DNA of 64,000 bases from Streptomyces stelliscabiei (GTDB lineage: Bacteria > Actinomycetota > Actinomycetes > Streptomycetales > Streptomycetaceae), in contig NZ_JADBGF010000001.1 in the NCBI RefSeq assembly GCF_014873495.1, forward strand, positions 7,688,001-7,752,000, read 5' to 3'. The stretch's first letter is position 1. Every line of letters starts with the position of its first letter. The position numbers were made by a program, and so were the translations under genes. Under the pieces are notes generated by a model, which saw only the letters and a list, made by a program, of their open reading frames with translations, searched no databases and was not told where the DNA came from. This document shows, in pieces, positions 1 to 7,939 of this stretch.

Positions 1-1
1 G

Positions 2-1120
2 GCGCAGGCCTGGACGGTCATCGGGGTCGGCGCGCTCATGGTCGTCTATGTGTCGTTGGGAGGGATGCGGGCCACCACCTGGATCCAGATCGTGAAAGCG
101 GTCCTGCTGATGGGCGGGGCGACCGCGCTGACCGTGCTCGTACTGCTGCGGTTCCACGGCGACTTCGACCAGTTGCTGCGGACGGCTGCCGAGCGCAGCG
201 GACACGGGGACGCGTTCCTCGCACCCGGGCTGAAGTACGGCGGTGACTGGGTCGCGCGCTTCGACTTCATCAGTCTCGGACTCGCGCTGGTCCTCGGCAC
301 GGCCGGGCTGCCGCACATCCTGTCGCGCTTCTACACGGTGCCCACCGCGCGGGCCGCACGCCGCTCGGTGGTCTGGTCGATCGGACTGATCGGTGGTTTC
401 TACCTGATGACGATCGTGCTGGGCTTCGGCGCGGCCGCCGTGGTCGGCCCTGAGGCGGTGCGGGGTTCCAACGCGGCCGGCAACACGGCTGTGCCGTTGC
501 TGGCCCTCGATCTGGGCGGTGGCGCGGACTCCACCGGCGGAACGGTTCTGTTCGCGGTCGTCGCCGCCATCGCCTTCGCCACGATTCTCGCGGTCGTCGC
601 CGGTATCACCCTCGCGTCATCGGCGTCCGTCGCCCATGACCTGTACGCGTCGTTGCGGCGCAGACGTTCGAAGCCGCGCAGCGAGGTCGCCGTGGCACGT
701 GCGGCCGCCGTCGGGATCGGCATGCTCGCGATCGGGCTCGGGCTGCTCGCCAAGGATCTCAACGTGGCCTTCCTCGTCGGCCTCGCCTTCGCGGTCGCCG
801 CCTCCGCCAACCTGCCCGTACTGCTGTACTCGCTGTTCTGGCGCGGCTTCACCACACGCGGCGCGGTGTGGTCCGTGTACGGCGGACTCGTCCCCTCCCT
901 GGTCCTCGTGCTGCTGTCGCCCGTCGTGTCGGGCAGCGCCGATTCGTTGTTCCCCGGCCTGGACTTCCAGGTCTTCCCGTTGCAGAACCCCGGCCTCGTC
1001 TCCATCCCGCTGGGATTCCTCGCGGGCTGGCTCGGTACGGTCCTGTCGGCCGAGCCGCCGGACGAGGCCAGGCACGCGGAGACCGAGGTGCGTTCGCTGA
1101 CGGGCGCCGGGGCGGTGTGA
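2..1120 (+). CDS. Sodium/solute symporter (SSS family), 5' end missing
   Basis: This is the C-terminal part of a membrane cotransporter of the sodium:solute symporter family, most like acetate/monocarboxylate permeases (ActP/MctC type). The reading frame is open from base 2, so the true start lies left of the window; the first in-frame ATG at 38 falls inside a helix and is not a credible start. Several hydrophobic stretches of about 20 residues alternate with short loops. The segment TAGLPHILSRFYT is a typical SSS motif. The divergently placed CitA/CitB-type two-component pair just downstream suggests it senses or controls uptake of a small organic acid. The substrate is inferred, not visible. 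Confidence 0.85.
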   Translation, partial: AQAWTVIGVGALMVVYVSLGGMRATTWIQIVKAVLLMGGATALTVLVLLRFHGDFDQLLRTAAERSGHGDAFLAPGLKYGGDWVARFDFISLGLALVLGTAGLPHILSRFYTVPTARAARRSVVWSIGLIGGFYLMTIVLGFGAAAVVGPEAVRGSNAAGNTAVPLLALDLGGGADSTGGTVLFAVVAAIAFATILAVVAGITLASSASVAHDLYASLRRRRSKPRSEVAVARAAAVGIGMLAIGLGLLAKDLNVAFLVGLAFAVAASANLPVLLYSLFWRGFTTRGAVWSVYGGLVPSLVLVLLSPVVSGSADSLFPGLDFQVFPLQNPGLVSIPLGFLAGWLGTVLSAEPPDEARHAETEVRSLTGAGAV

Positions 1121-1165
1121 CGGCGAGGGGCGCGGACCCTGACGTGGCCGTCGGCCCGGGGATTC

Positions 1166-1846
1166 TCAGGGGCGGGTCGCCCATGCGTAACGGTGCTCCG
1201 GGCGGCCGGCGTCCCCGTACTTGAGGGTCAGGCGGGCCCGTCCCGTGCGCTCCAGGAGCTTCAGATAGCGCTGGGCGGTCTGGCGGCTCAGTCCGGTCCG
1301 GTCGGCGATCTCCTGGGCGGACAGCGGCCCCTCGGCGGTCATCAGGGCACGGCGTACCAGCTCGGTGGTGGTGGGGGAGTGGCCCTTGGGCAGGTCCGGC
1401 TCGCCGCCCGCCGAGAGCGCGCCGAAGATCCGGTCCACCTCCGCCTGTTCGGCCTCGCCGCCGCCGTCCAGGGTGCGCCGCAGCTCCGCGTACGCCTCCA
1501 GCTTCGCCCGCAGCCCGGCGAACGCGAACGGCTTGACCAGGTACTGGAGCGCGCCCTGGCGCATCGCCGCCTGGACGGTCGAGACGTCTCGGGCCGCCGT
1601 CACCATGATCACGTCGCTCTGGTGACCCCGGCGCCGCATCTCCTGGACCACCATGAGCCCCGTGTCGTCCGGCAGATAGTGGTCCAGCAGGACCAGGTCC
1701 ACGTGCGGCAGCGTCTCCAGGCGGTGCAACGCCTCGGCCGCGCTGTGGGCCACACCGGCGACGTGGAAACCGGCGACCTTCTCCACGTAGGCGGCGTTGA
1801 CGCGGGCGACTCTGGTGTCGTCGTCCACGATCAGGACCTCGATCAT
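1166..1846 (-). CDS. CitB/DcuR-type response regulator
   Basis: A 226-residue cytoplasmic response regulator. An N-terminal receiver domain (about 1-120) has the acidic pair at DDD 8-10, phospho-acceptor D55 in LLDHYLPD and a conserved lysine in LVKPFAF. The C-terminal part (about 155-220) is a winged helix with LSAQEIADRTGLSRQTAQRY, as in the CitB/DctR group that activates organic-acid uptake genes. It begins inside the last codons of the upstream kinase gene (ATGA overlap at 1843-1846), so the two are translationally coupled. A likely target is the adjacent symporter; that is inference from position. Confidence 0.9.
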   Translation of the reverse strand: MIEVLIVDDDTRVARVNAAYVEKVAGFHVAGVAHSAAEALHRLETLPHVDLVLLDHYLPDDTGLMVVQEMRRRGHQSDVIMVTAARDVSTVQAAMRQGALQYLVKPFAFAGLRAKLEAYAELRRTLDGGGEAEQAEVDRIFGALSAGGEPDLPKGHSPTTTELVRRALMTAEGPLSAQEIADRTGLSRQTAQRYLKLLERTGRARLTLKYGDAGRPEHRYAWATRP

Positions 1847-3618
1847 CGCGGCTCCTTGTCGGCGGCTCTGCCGGCGGCTTCGGGCTCCCGCGCGGGGCCC
1901 GGCCGCCCTTCGTGACCGGCGGTCGGCTCGTCCTGCCGCGCCGGCCGGTCCTCGGGTGCCACAGGGGCGGGCGTGGGTGCGGGCACCGGCGTCACCAGGC
2001 CGTGCTCCGCGAGCGCGTCGGGGAGGACGACGGTGAACTCCGCGCCGCCGCCCGCCGCCTCCGTGACCCGGGCGCTGCCGCCCTGCCGCTCGGCGAGCCT
2101 GCGCACCAGACTGAGCCCGATGCCGCGCTCGCGATGGACGGGCGGCGTCTTTGTGGACCAGCCCTCGGTGAAGATCAACTCCCGCTTGTCGGGCGGGACT
2201 CCGGGGCCCGTGTCGCGCACCCGGAGGATCGCCGTGCGCCCCTCGGCGCGCACATCGACCTCCACGCGCGCGTGCGGTGTGCCCGCGACGGCGTCCAGGG
2301 CGTTGTCGACGAGGTTGCCGACGACGGTGACGAGCCCGCGCGGGTCGATCAACCGGTCCGGCAGCATCGTCCCGTCCGCGATCGCGAGGGCCACCCCGCG
2401 CTCGGCCGCGACCGTCGCCTTGCCCACCAGGACTGCGGCGAGCAGCGGATCGTGGATCTTCTCGGTGACCTGCTCGGCGGTGGCCCGGTGGTCGCCGACG
2501 ACCTCGCCGACGAACTCCACGGCCTCGTCGTACATCTCCAGTTCGAGCAGGCCGAGGAGGGTGTGCATCCGGTTGGCGTGCTCGTGGTCCTGGGCGCGCA
2601 GGGCGTCCGTCAGGCCGCGCGTGGAGTCCAGTTCGCGGCCTAGCTGCTCCAGTTCGGTGCGGTCGCGCAGGGTGGCGACGGCGCCCCCGTCGTCGGTGGG
2701 CATGCGGTTGGCGACCAGCACCCGCTGACCGCGCACGGTCAGGAGGTCGGTGCCCGTGACCCGGCCCGCCAGCACATCCGTCGTACGGCCGGGGCCGAGC
2801 GCCTCGTCGAGCGATCGGCCGACCGCCTCGTCACCGATCCCGAGCAGCCGCCGCGCCTCGTCGTTCAGCAGGCGTACGCGGCCGGCGCGATCCAGCGCGA
2901 CCACGCCCTCCCGGATGCCGTGCAGCATCGCCTCGCGCTCCGCGAGCAGCCCCGCGATGTCGGAGAAGGCCAGGTCACGGGTCTGACGGTGGACCCGTCG
3001 GGAGATCAGGTACGCGGCCAGCGCCCCGACCGCCATGGCACCGCCGGCGTACGCCAGGAGCCCGGGGATCGCGTGGATCAGCCGGGCTCGCACGCTGTCG
3101 TACTCGATGCCCACCGAGACGGCGCCGACGATCCTCCCATCGGCGTCCCGCAGCGGCACCTTGCCCCGGGCGGAGCGTCCCAGAGTGCCCGAGTCGATCT
3201 CCATGACCTCGTGACCGGCCAGGGCGCGGCGCGGGTCGGTCGAGACGAGCCCGCCGATCTCCGCGGGGTCGGGGTGCGACCAGCGCACTCCGACCCGGTC
3301 CAGCACGACCACGTACTCGGCTCCGCTGGCCTTCCTGATCCGCTCGGCCTCGACCTGTACGGGGCCGTGCACGGACGGCCGCGTCGACACCAGGTCCTCC
3401 GCGATCTGCGGCTGGGCGGCGGTGGTCTGCGCGATCGCGAGGGCCCGCCGCATCGCCTGGTCGTCCAGCTGTTCGCTGAGCGGCGCGAGGAACAGCCCGG
3501 TCGCGAGCACGGCGACACCGGCGGCGATCGCCACCTGCATCAGCAGGACCTGCGAGAACACCCGCCGCGGCATACCGAGACGCAGGCGGCGCGCGGGGGG
3601 AGTGGGGCTCATACCCAA
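1843..3618 (-). CDS. CitA/DcuS-type sensor histidine kinase
   Basis: A 591-residue membrane sensor kinase. It has a first membrane segment near residues 22-45, an extracytoplasmic PAS-like (PDC) domain, a second membrane segment near 183-208, a cytoplasmic PAS domain around 225-320, a dimerisation helix containing DHEHANRMHTLLG, and a C-terminal HATPase with NLVDNALDA (N box) and GIGLSLV (G box). This is the architecture of CitA/DcuS/MalK kinases that sense C4-dicarboxylates or citrate outside the cell. The last ~50 residues are Pro/Ala/Glu-rich low complexity, unusual for the family. It forms a pair with the overlapping regulator gene. Confidence 0.9.
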   Translation of the reverse strand: MGMSPTPPARRLRLGMPRRVFSQVLLMQVAIAAGVAVLATGLFLAPLSEQLDDQAMRRALAIAQTTAAQPQIAEDLVSTRPSVHGPVQVEAERIRKASGAEYVVVLDRVGVRWSHPDPAEIGGLVSTDPRRALAGHEVMEIDSGTLGRSARGKVPLRDADGRIVGAVSVGIEYDSVRARLIHAIPGLLAYAGGAMAVGALAAYLISRRVHRQTRDLAFSDIAGLLAEREAMLHGIREGVVALDRAGRVRLLNDEARRLLGIGDEAVGRSLDEALGPGRTTDVLAGRVTGTDLLTVRGQRVLVANRMPTDDGGAVATLRDRTELEQLGRELDSTRGLTDALRAQDHEHANRMHTLLGLLELEMYDEAVEFVGEVVGDHRATAEQVTEKIHDPLLAAVLVGKATVAAERGVALAIADGTMLPDRLIDPRGLVTVVGNLVDNALDAVAGTPHARVEVDVRAEGRTAILRVRDTGPGVPPDKRELIFTEGWSTKTPPVHRERGIGLSLVRRLAERQGGSARVTEAAGGGAEFTVVLPDALAEHGLVTPVPAPTPAPVAPEDRPARQDEPTAGHEGRPGPAREPEAAGRAADKEPR

Positions 3619-3757
3619 GACGGTACGTGGACAGGGTGGGCCGGTCGTAGAGGGATGTGGCGCGGATCTCAGGCACCGGGTGTTTCTACGACGGCGACCG
3701 GGACGGGCGGGCGCTGTGTGCGGCCCGCCGGTGCCCGGCCCGCTGGTCTCCGGCCCG

Positions 3758-4696
3758 CTAGTGCGCGGCCGCGATCGGTGACAGCTCCCGTACGGTCAGC
3801 ACGTCCAACCGCGCCGGGGAGCCCAGCGGGGAGCCGCAGCTCTCCGGGCGGGGCGGCTGGGCGGCGCCCTGGACGACGGTGACGGTCCAGCGGCGGCCGT
3901 CGGTGTGGGCGACGGTCACCTCCCACCGAGGAGCCGAGCCGTCCGTGCGCAGGACGGTGAACGCGGCGGCCGCGTCCTCCCCGGTCTCGGTGCGCACCGC
4001 CAGTTCGGCCGCCTGGCCGGGACGCTCCCAGGCGGAGTTGCCCCGGCACCCCCCGGTCACGACACGGCCCTCCCGTACGCCGTGGAGGACCTCCTTGACG
4101 TGGTGGGCCTCCGCGCGGCCGTACACGTACCCGAAGGGGAGCACGAGCAGGGTGGGGGAGAAGCGGTGACCACCCAGATGGGTGACCTCCCAGGTGCCCT
4201 CGACCCCCGAGGCGGCCAGTTCGGCGGCGAGGGGCCGGCCGAGGAGGGCGCAGCACCGGTCGCGCTTGCCGTTGGTGCAGACGAGCGCCAGGGGGGCGCC
4301 GGTGTGGGGCCGCCCCCGCAGAGCCGTTGCGAAGGTGCGGTGGTCGCCCCGGCCGAGGGCGGCGAAGTCGAGACCGAGCAGTTCGCGGGGGTCGGACGTC
4401 GTGGCGGTGTGCAGCCAGACGTTCCCGGGGACGGTGTGCGCCACGTACACCCGGCGCTCGCGGATCTCACGGCAGTCCGCGTGGCGGCCGGGACGCCGGA
4501 TGAGCGCCACGCGTACGCCGGTGCCCTCCGCCGCGGCTTCGAGGGCACGGCCGAGCACGGGGTCGAGATGGCTGGAGGTGAGCGCCTTGACGCCCCAGGG
4601 GCCGGGCTGTTCCAGCAACAGCCATGTCCTCGCCGTGGCGGCGGTCCCGGCGAGAGGCTCGCCGAGATGTCGGGACGCGGATGTGCACGTACTCAC
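3758..4696 (-). CDS. Sucrase/ferredoxin-like (thioredoxin-fold 2Fe-2S) protein
   Basis: A protein of about 312 residues of the sucrase/ferredoxin-like family, a thioredoxin-like fold that in related proteins carries a [2Fe-2S] cluster. The family signature CTNGKRDRCCALLGRPLA is clear, and THLGGHRFSPT is the second conserved block. I chose the GTG at 4696, giving a product beginning (M)STCTSASRHL, because it matches how this family usually begins and lies 7 nt from a TAGGCT -10 element; a GTG at 4720 is also in frame but would place coding sequence over the promoter and iron box. Iron-dependent repression fits an Fe-S protein. Its electron-transfer partner is not visible. Confidence 0.8.
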   Translation of the reverse strand: MSTCTSASRHLGEPLAGTAATARTWLLLEQPGPWGVKALTSSHLDPVLGRALEAAAEGTGVRVALIRRPGRHADCREIRERRVYVAHTVPGNVWLHTATTSDPRELLGLDFAALGRGDHRTFATALRGRPHTGAPLALVCTNGKRDRCCALLGRPLAAELAASGVEGTWEVTHLGGHRFSPTLLVLPFGYVYGRAEAHHVKEVLHGVREGRVVTGGCRGNSAWERPGQAAELAVRTETGEDAAAAFTVLRTDGSAPRWEVTVAHTDGRRWTVTVVQGAAQPPRPESCGSPLGSPARLDVLTVRELSPIAAAH

Positions 4697-4715
4697 AGAG
4701 GTGAGCCTAACCTGA
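4697..4715 (-). promoter_or_regulatory. Iron box (DmdR/IdeR operator)
   Basis: On the minus strand this reads TCAGGTTAGGCTCACCTCT, matching the actinobacterial iron-box consensus TTAGGTTAGGCTCACCTAA at 16 of 19 positions. It covers a TAGGCT -10 hexamer (minus strand, 4709-4704) and abuts the chosen GTG start, so Fe-loaded DmdR1/IdeR bound here would block the promoter directly. Consensus knowledge is from the DtxR-family literature; binding itself is inferred. Confidence 0.8.
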
Positions 4716-4896
4716 CTCACGTCCGGGCGGCTTCCGGACGGGCCGAAGGAGTGTGCGGAGGGCTGTGCGCGGCCCGAGAGCGGGGCCCGGGGGCTGGGGC
4801 CCGGTTTGTTGCGGACGGGTGAGAGATCCGACCCGGTCGAGCGGTCCGGCGGCGCGAGGGGCCCGCGCTGTAGTGCAGGCGAGCCCCCGTTCAGGA

Positions 4897-5154
4897 TCAG
4901 GCGTCGGGGATGTCCGACTTTGCCCGGATGAGAGTGTCGCGGCTGATGACCACGATCCTCTCGTAGTCAGCGCGCGAGGCGTCGACAGGAAGCTCGGGGT
5001 CGAGTCTCTCTGTCTGGTCGGTCCCGATCACTGCGAAGTTGCCATCCTGCAGTTCGAAGATGTCTGGGCATGTCTGCCCCGCGGCACTGCCCCTCGCACG
5101 AGGGGACGCACCGATGCGGCGCACGATTTTCAACGGGTTCGATCCTTGAATCAT
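4897..5154 (-). CDS. Small conserved hypothetical protein
   Basis: An 85-residue soluble protein with the segments CPDIFELQDGNFAVIGTD and ERIVVISRDTLIRAKSDIPDA, a pattern I recognise from short Streptomyces proteins that often sit next to XRE regulators. Function is unknown. The ATG at 5154 is preferred because homologous-looking sequence starts shortly after it; earlier in-frame starts at 5190 and 5217 are possible and none has a strong ribosome site. No partner regulator is adjacent here. Confidence 0.55.
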   Translation of the reverse strand: MIQGSNPLKIVRRIGASPRARGSAAGQTCPDIFELQDGNFAVIGTDQTERLDPELPVDASRADYERIVVISRDTLIRAKSDIPDA

Positions 5155-5254
5155 GAGTAGTGATAACGAGCGGGCCAAACTTAGCCGCATGAAGCCGGTT
5201 GATGCGCATGCATCCAAGGTGCGCTGGAGTGAAGGCAGAGGCGGGGGTCGCGCT

Positions 5255-5346
5255 GTGGGGGGCGAGCGCCGTGGGGGGCGAGCGTCGTGGGGGTGAAGGC
5301 TGTGGGAGCGAGGTCCGTGGGGCTGAGGGCCGTGGGGGCGTGGATC
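5255..5346. repeat. Degenerate 15-16 bp tandem repeat, six units
   Basis: Units begin at 5255, 5271, 5287, 5302, 5317 and 5332, each starting GTGGG followed by a G/C-rich tail such as GGGCGAGCGCC. Spacing is 16,16,15,15,15. The array ends exactly at the stop codon of the DUF6082 gene and lies in its 3' untranslated side. Confidence 0.8.
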
Positions 5347-5904
5347 CTAGTCGGCGGGCGGCTCGCCCACGACCCACCACTCGTCCGTGCTCGCGTCCTC
5401 CAGATCGCTGATCAGGGCGTCGACCATCCTGCCGATCTCCGACTCCTCCGACCCCTCCTTCAGGCTCGACCGGTGGTGCCGTGTGGCGGCCCAGTAGTCG
5501 CGCATGAGGGTGCTCTGGAAGATGCCGCGGAGGTGTCCGTACAACTCGGCCCGGCTGAAGACGCCCACCCGGTAGCCCTGGAGGACGTGGGTGTAGAGGA
5601 GGTTGGCGAAGAGGTACTGCCGCTGTCTGTCGGTGGACAGTTCCTCCTCGTAGGCGTTCAGGACCGGAAGGAGGGTCGGGTCCGCTGCCGCCTTCATGAC
5701 CAGGTCGACGTTGTGCTGCTGATAGCTGATCAGGGCGGCACGCTGCCCGGTCTCGCGCTCCAGCCGTTCCAGCCGTTCCAGGCGTCGAAGTACGGTGCGG
5801 ACGCGCCGCTCCACGGCGACCGCGCCCAGCGCTCCCACCACGAAGGCGAAGCCCGCTGCTGCGGCGGGGCCGATTCCCCGCGCCCCAAGATTCTGTGTGG
5901 CCAT
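5347..5904 (-). CDS. DUF6082 family protein
   Basis: A 185-residue protein matching the Streptomyces DUF6082 family: an N-terminal hydrophobic segment (about 10-30, AAAAGFAFVVGALGAVAV), a short Arg/Leu/Glu-rich stretch likely to be helical (RRLERLERLERE), then a helical domain with QQHNVDLVMKAAADPTL and an aromatic cluster RDYWAATRHH. The start at 5904 has a GGGGGT ribosome site 4-5 nt upstream; the open frame continues much further upstream but with no family similarity. Role unknown; probably membrane-anchored with a cytoplasmic domain. Confidence 0.8.
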   Translation of the reverse strand: MATQNLGARGIGPAAAAGFAFVVGALGAVAVERRVRTVLRRLERLERLERETGQRAALISYQQHNVDLVMKAAADPTLLPVLNAYEEELSTDRQRQYLFANLLYTHVLQGYRVGVFSRAELYGHLRGIFQSTLMRDYWAATRHHRSSLKEGSEESEIGRMVDALISDLEDASTDEWWVVGEPPAD

Positions 5905-6273
5905 GTCAACCCCCGATTCAGGCGGCCGTCCGCCGGTCGTCGGTACGGGGCGACGGGATGGGGACCGGCGAGCGATGGGCGGCGCTTGCCGCCTCTCAGT
6001 GTCGCCGAGCGGGACCGGTCGGCTGGGAGGCGGAGAGGAGGCGCACGGAAGGATGTGTGGGTCGCGCGGACCGGCGCTATGCCCAACGTGTGCCCCTCGG
6101 GCGCCGCTGACAACCGTCCACTCCCCGGGGCGTTCGGCCCCCACTCGTATCCTGGGGCGGCATTCAAGAAAAGGCGCGGGAGCTGCGGTGTTCCGGTGTG
6201 AGCCGGTTCGTGAACCGGCCTCGGGCGGTGATCGGCCGCGTGCCGGCGCACGCAACGGTGGGAGAGAGGGCGC
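5905..6273. other. Divergent intergenic region, DUF6082 / cobW-like
   Basis: 369 bp between two divergent starts. I see the ribosome site GGAGAGAGGG just before the GTG at 6274 and a TATCCT hexamer around 6148 that could be a -10 element. I looked for a Zur-type palindrome, expected for many CobW genes, and did not find one. Confidence 0.5.
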
Positions 6274-7866
6274 GTGTTGAGCCAGTCGTCGAGTCAGGAG
6301 CGGAAGACACGACCGGAGGCGCAGACACGACCGGAGGCGCAGACACGACCGGAGCCCGAGCCCGGCGCGCGTCCTGAGCCGGGGCTCGGGTCTGAGCCCG
6401 AAGTCGAGCCTGGGCCGGGGCTCGGGCCCGAGCCGGAAGTCGGGTCCGAGCCGGAAGTCGGGCCTGAGCCGGACCTCGGGGCTCTGACGGGGCTCGGGTC
6501 CCTGCCGGGACCGGGGGTGGGGTCGAACCCGGAGCCGCGGCAGACGTCGAGGCCGCAGGGCTCGCCGGAGTTTCAGGACTCCCGTGAGCCGCTGGGCTCG
6601 CACAGCCCCCAGGACTCACGAGTGTCACAGGGCCCGTTCAGCCCCCAGGCCTCACAGGGCTCGTACCGCCCGAACGACTCGGTCGTACAGGAGTCGCAGG
6701 TCGTAAGGGACTCGCAGAGCGTGCAGGGCGGGGAGGTCGGACAGAGCAAGCAGAGCACACAGAACGCGCAGGGTTCGCAGCCCCCGCCCCAGATCCCCGT
6801 CGTCGTCCTCGCCGGATTCCTCGGCGCGGGAAAGACCACCCTGCTCAACCACCTCCTCCACCGCAGCGGCGGCAGCCGTATCGGGGCCGTCGTCAACGAC
6901 TTCGGGGCGATCGAGATCGACGCGATGGCGGTGGCCGGCGCGCTCGGGGACTCCACGGTGTCGCTGGGCAACGGATGTCTGTGCTGCGCCGTCGACGTCG
7001 GTGAACTGGACGAGTACCTGGAGCGGCTCACCGCTCCCGCCGCCGGCATCGACGTCATCGTCATCGAGGCGAGCGGGCTCGCCGAGCCGCAGGAGCTCGT
7101 GCGGATGGTGCTCGCCAGCGAGAACCCACGGGTGGTGTACGGCGGCCTCGTCGAGGTCGTGGACGCGGCCGAGTTCCCGCAGACCCGGCAGCGGCATCCC
7201 GAGATCGACCGGCACCTCGCCCTCGCCGACCTCGTCGTCGTGAACAAGCTCGACCGGGCCGAGGACGGGGACGGGGTCCTGTCGCTCGTCCGGTCGCTCG
7301 GTGACCGTGCCGCCGTGGTGCCGGCCGTCCACGGGCGCGTCGACCCCGAGTTCCTCTTCGACTGCCGGCCGTCCGAGGAGCGCGTCGGCCAGCTCTCCTT
7401 CGACGACCTGCACCGGCACGACCCCGACGAACTCCACGAGGACGCCGGGCATCTGCACACAGGCTACGACAGTGTCGCCTTCGTCTCCGACGTGCCGCTC
7501 GACCCTCGGCGGCTCATGGCGTTCCTGGACGGGAGGGCCGAGGGGCTCTACCGGATCAAGGGGTACGTCGACTTCGGACCGTACGACCCGCGCAACCGCT
7601 ATGCCGTGCATGCCGTGGGGCGGTTCCTGCGGTTCTACCCGGAGCCCTGGGCGGACGGCGACGACGACATCGGCGACGGCCACCGGCTCACCCAGCTCGT
7701 GCTCATCGGGGCCGGGGTCGACGCCCCCGCCCTGCGCAAGGAGCTGGAGGCGTGCAAGGGCGACAAGGACGCCCCGCACGCCGACGAGCACGGCATGTGG
7801 GGCGTCCTGCGCTATGTCCAGGAGGCAGCGGCCGAGGACCCCGAGGCCTCCTACGACGTCCTGTGA
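6274..7866 (+). CDS. CobW/COG0523 GTPase with long repetitive N-terminus
   Basis: A 530-residue protein. Residues about 175-530 are a standard COG0523 metallochaperone GTPase: Walker A GFLGAGKTT, metal motif NGCLCCAV, the switch-region EASGLAEP, guanine motif VNKLD, and a C-terminal CobW domain with YRIKGYVDF. Such proteins insert metals (often zinc) under limitation. Residues 1-175 are unusual: an 18-bp-repeat start, then alternating Gly, Pro and Glu (such as GPEPEVGSEPEVGPEP), then a Gln/Ser-rich stretch. The strong ribosome site GGAGAGAGGG at 6261-6270 and GC-rich third codon positions argue the extension is translated. An internal start near 6790 would give a family-length protein. Confidence 0.85.
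   Translation: MLSQSSSQERKTRPEAQTRPEAQTRPEPEPGARPEPGLGSEPEVEPGPGLGPEPEVGSEPEVGPEPDLGALTGLGSLPGPGVGSNPEPRQTSRPQGSPEFQDSREPLGSHSPQDSRVSQGPFSPQASQGSYRPNDSVVQESQVVRDSQSVQGGEVGQSKQSTQNAQGSQPPPQIPVVVLAGFLGAGKTTLLNHLLHRSGGSRIGAVVNDFGAIEIDAMAVAGALGDSTVSLGNGCLCCAVDVGELDEYLERLTAPAAGIDVIVIEASGLAEPQELVRMVLASENPRVVYGGLVEVVDAAEFPQTRQRHPEIDRHLALADLVVVNKLDRAEDGDGVLSLVRSLGDRAAVVPAVHGRVDPEFLFDCRPSEERVGQLSFDDLHRHDPDELHEDAGHLHTGYDSVAFVSDVPLDPRRLMAFLDGRAEGLYRIKGYVDFGPYDPRNRYAVHAVGRFLRFYPEPWADGDDDIGDGHRLTQLVLIGAGVDAPALRKELEACKGDKDAPHADEHGMWGVLRYVQEAAAEDPEASYDVL
6307..6354 (+). repeat. 18-bp in-frame tandem repeat at start of the GTPase gene
   Basis: ACACGACCGGAGGCGCAG occurs at 6307 and 6325 and a 12-bp partial third copy at 6343. 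It encodes TRPEAQ repeats and leads into the Glu-Pro-rich tract. Confidence 0.85.
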
Positions 7867-7934
7867 ACCCCCTACGACGTCCTGTGAACCCCCTACGACG
7901 TCCCGCGGGCCATCTACGACGTCCTGCGGGGGTC
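7851..7934. repeat. 21-bp tandem repeat, four units, spanning a stop codon
   Basis: Units start at 7851, 7872, 7893 and 7914, each with CTACGACGTCC. Units 1 and 2 are identical and both contain the in-frame TGA; units 3 and 4 have diverged to CGCGGG-type tails without a stop. The array begins in the last codons (YDVL-stop) of the GTPase gene and ends 6 bp before the convergent parC-like gene. Confidence 0.9.
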
Positions 7935-7939
7935 TCCGC

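Noticed and set aside
5905..6273. Zur box upstream of the CobW GTPase
   Set aside because: No TGaAAatgatTTtCA-like palindrome is present in the gap.
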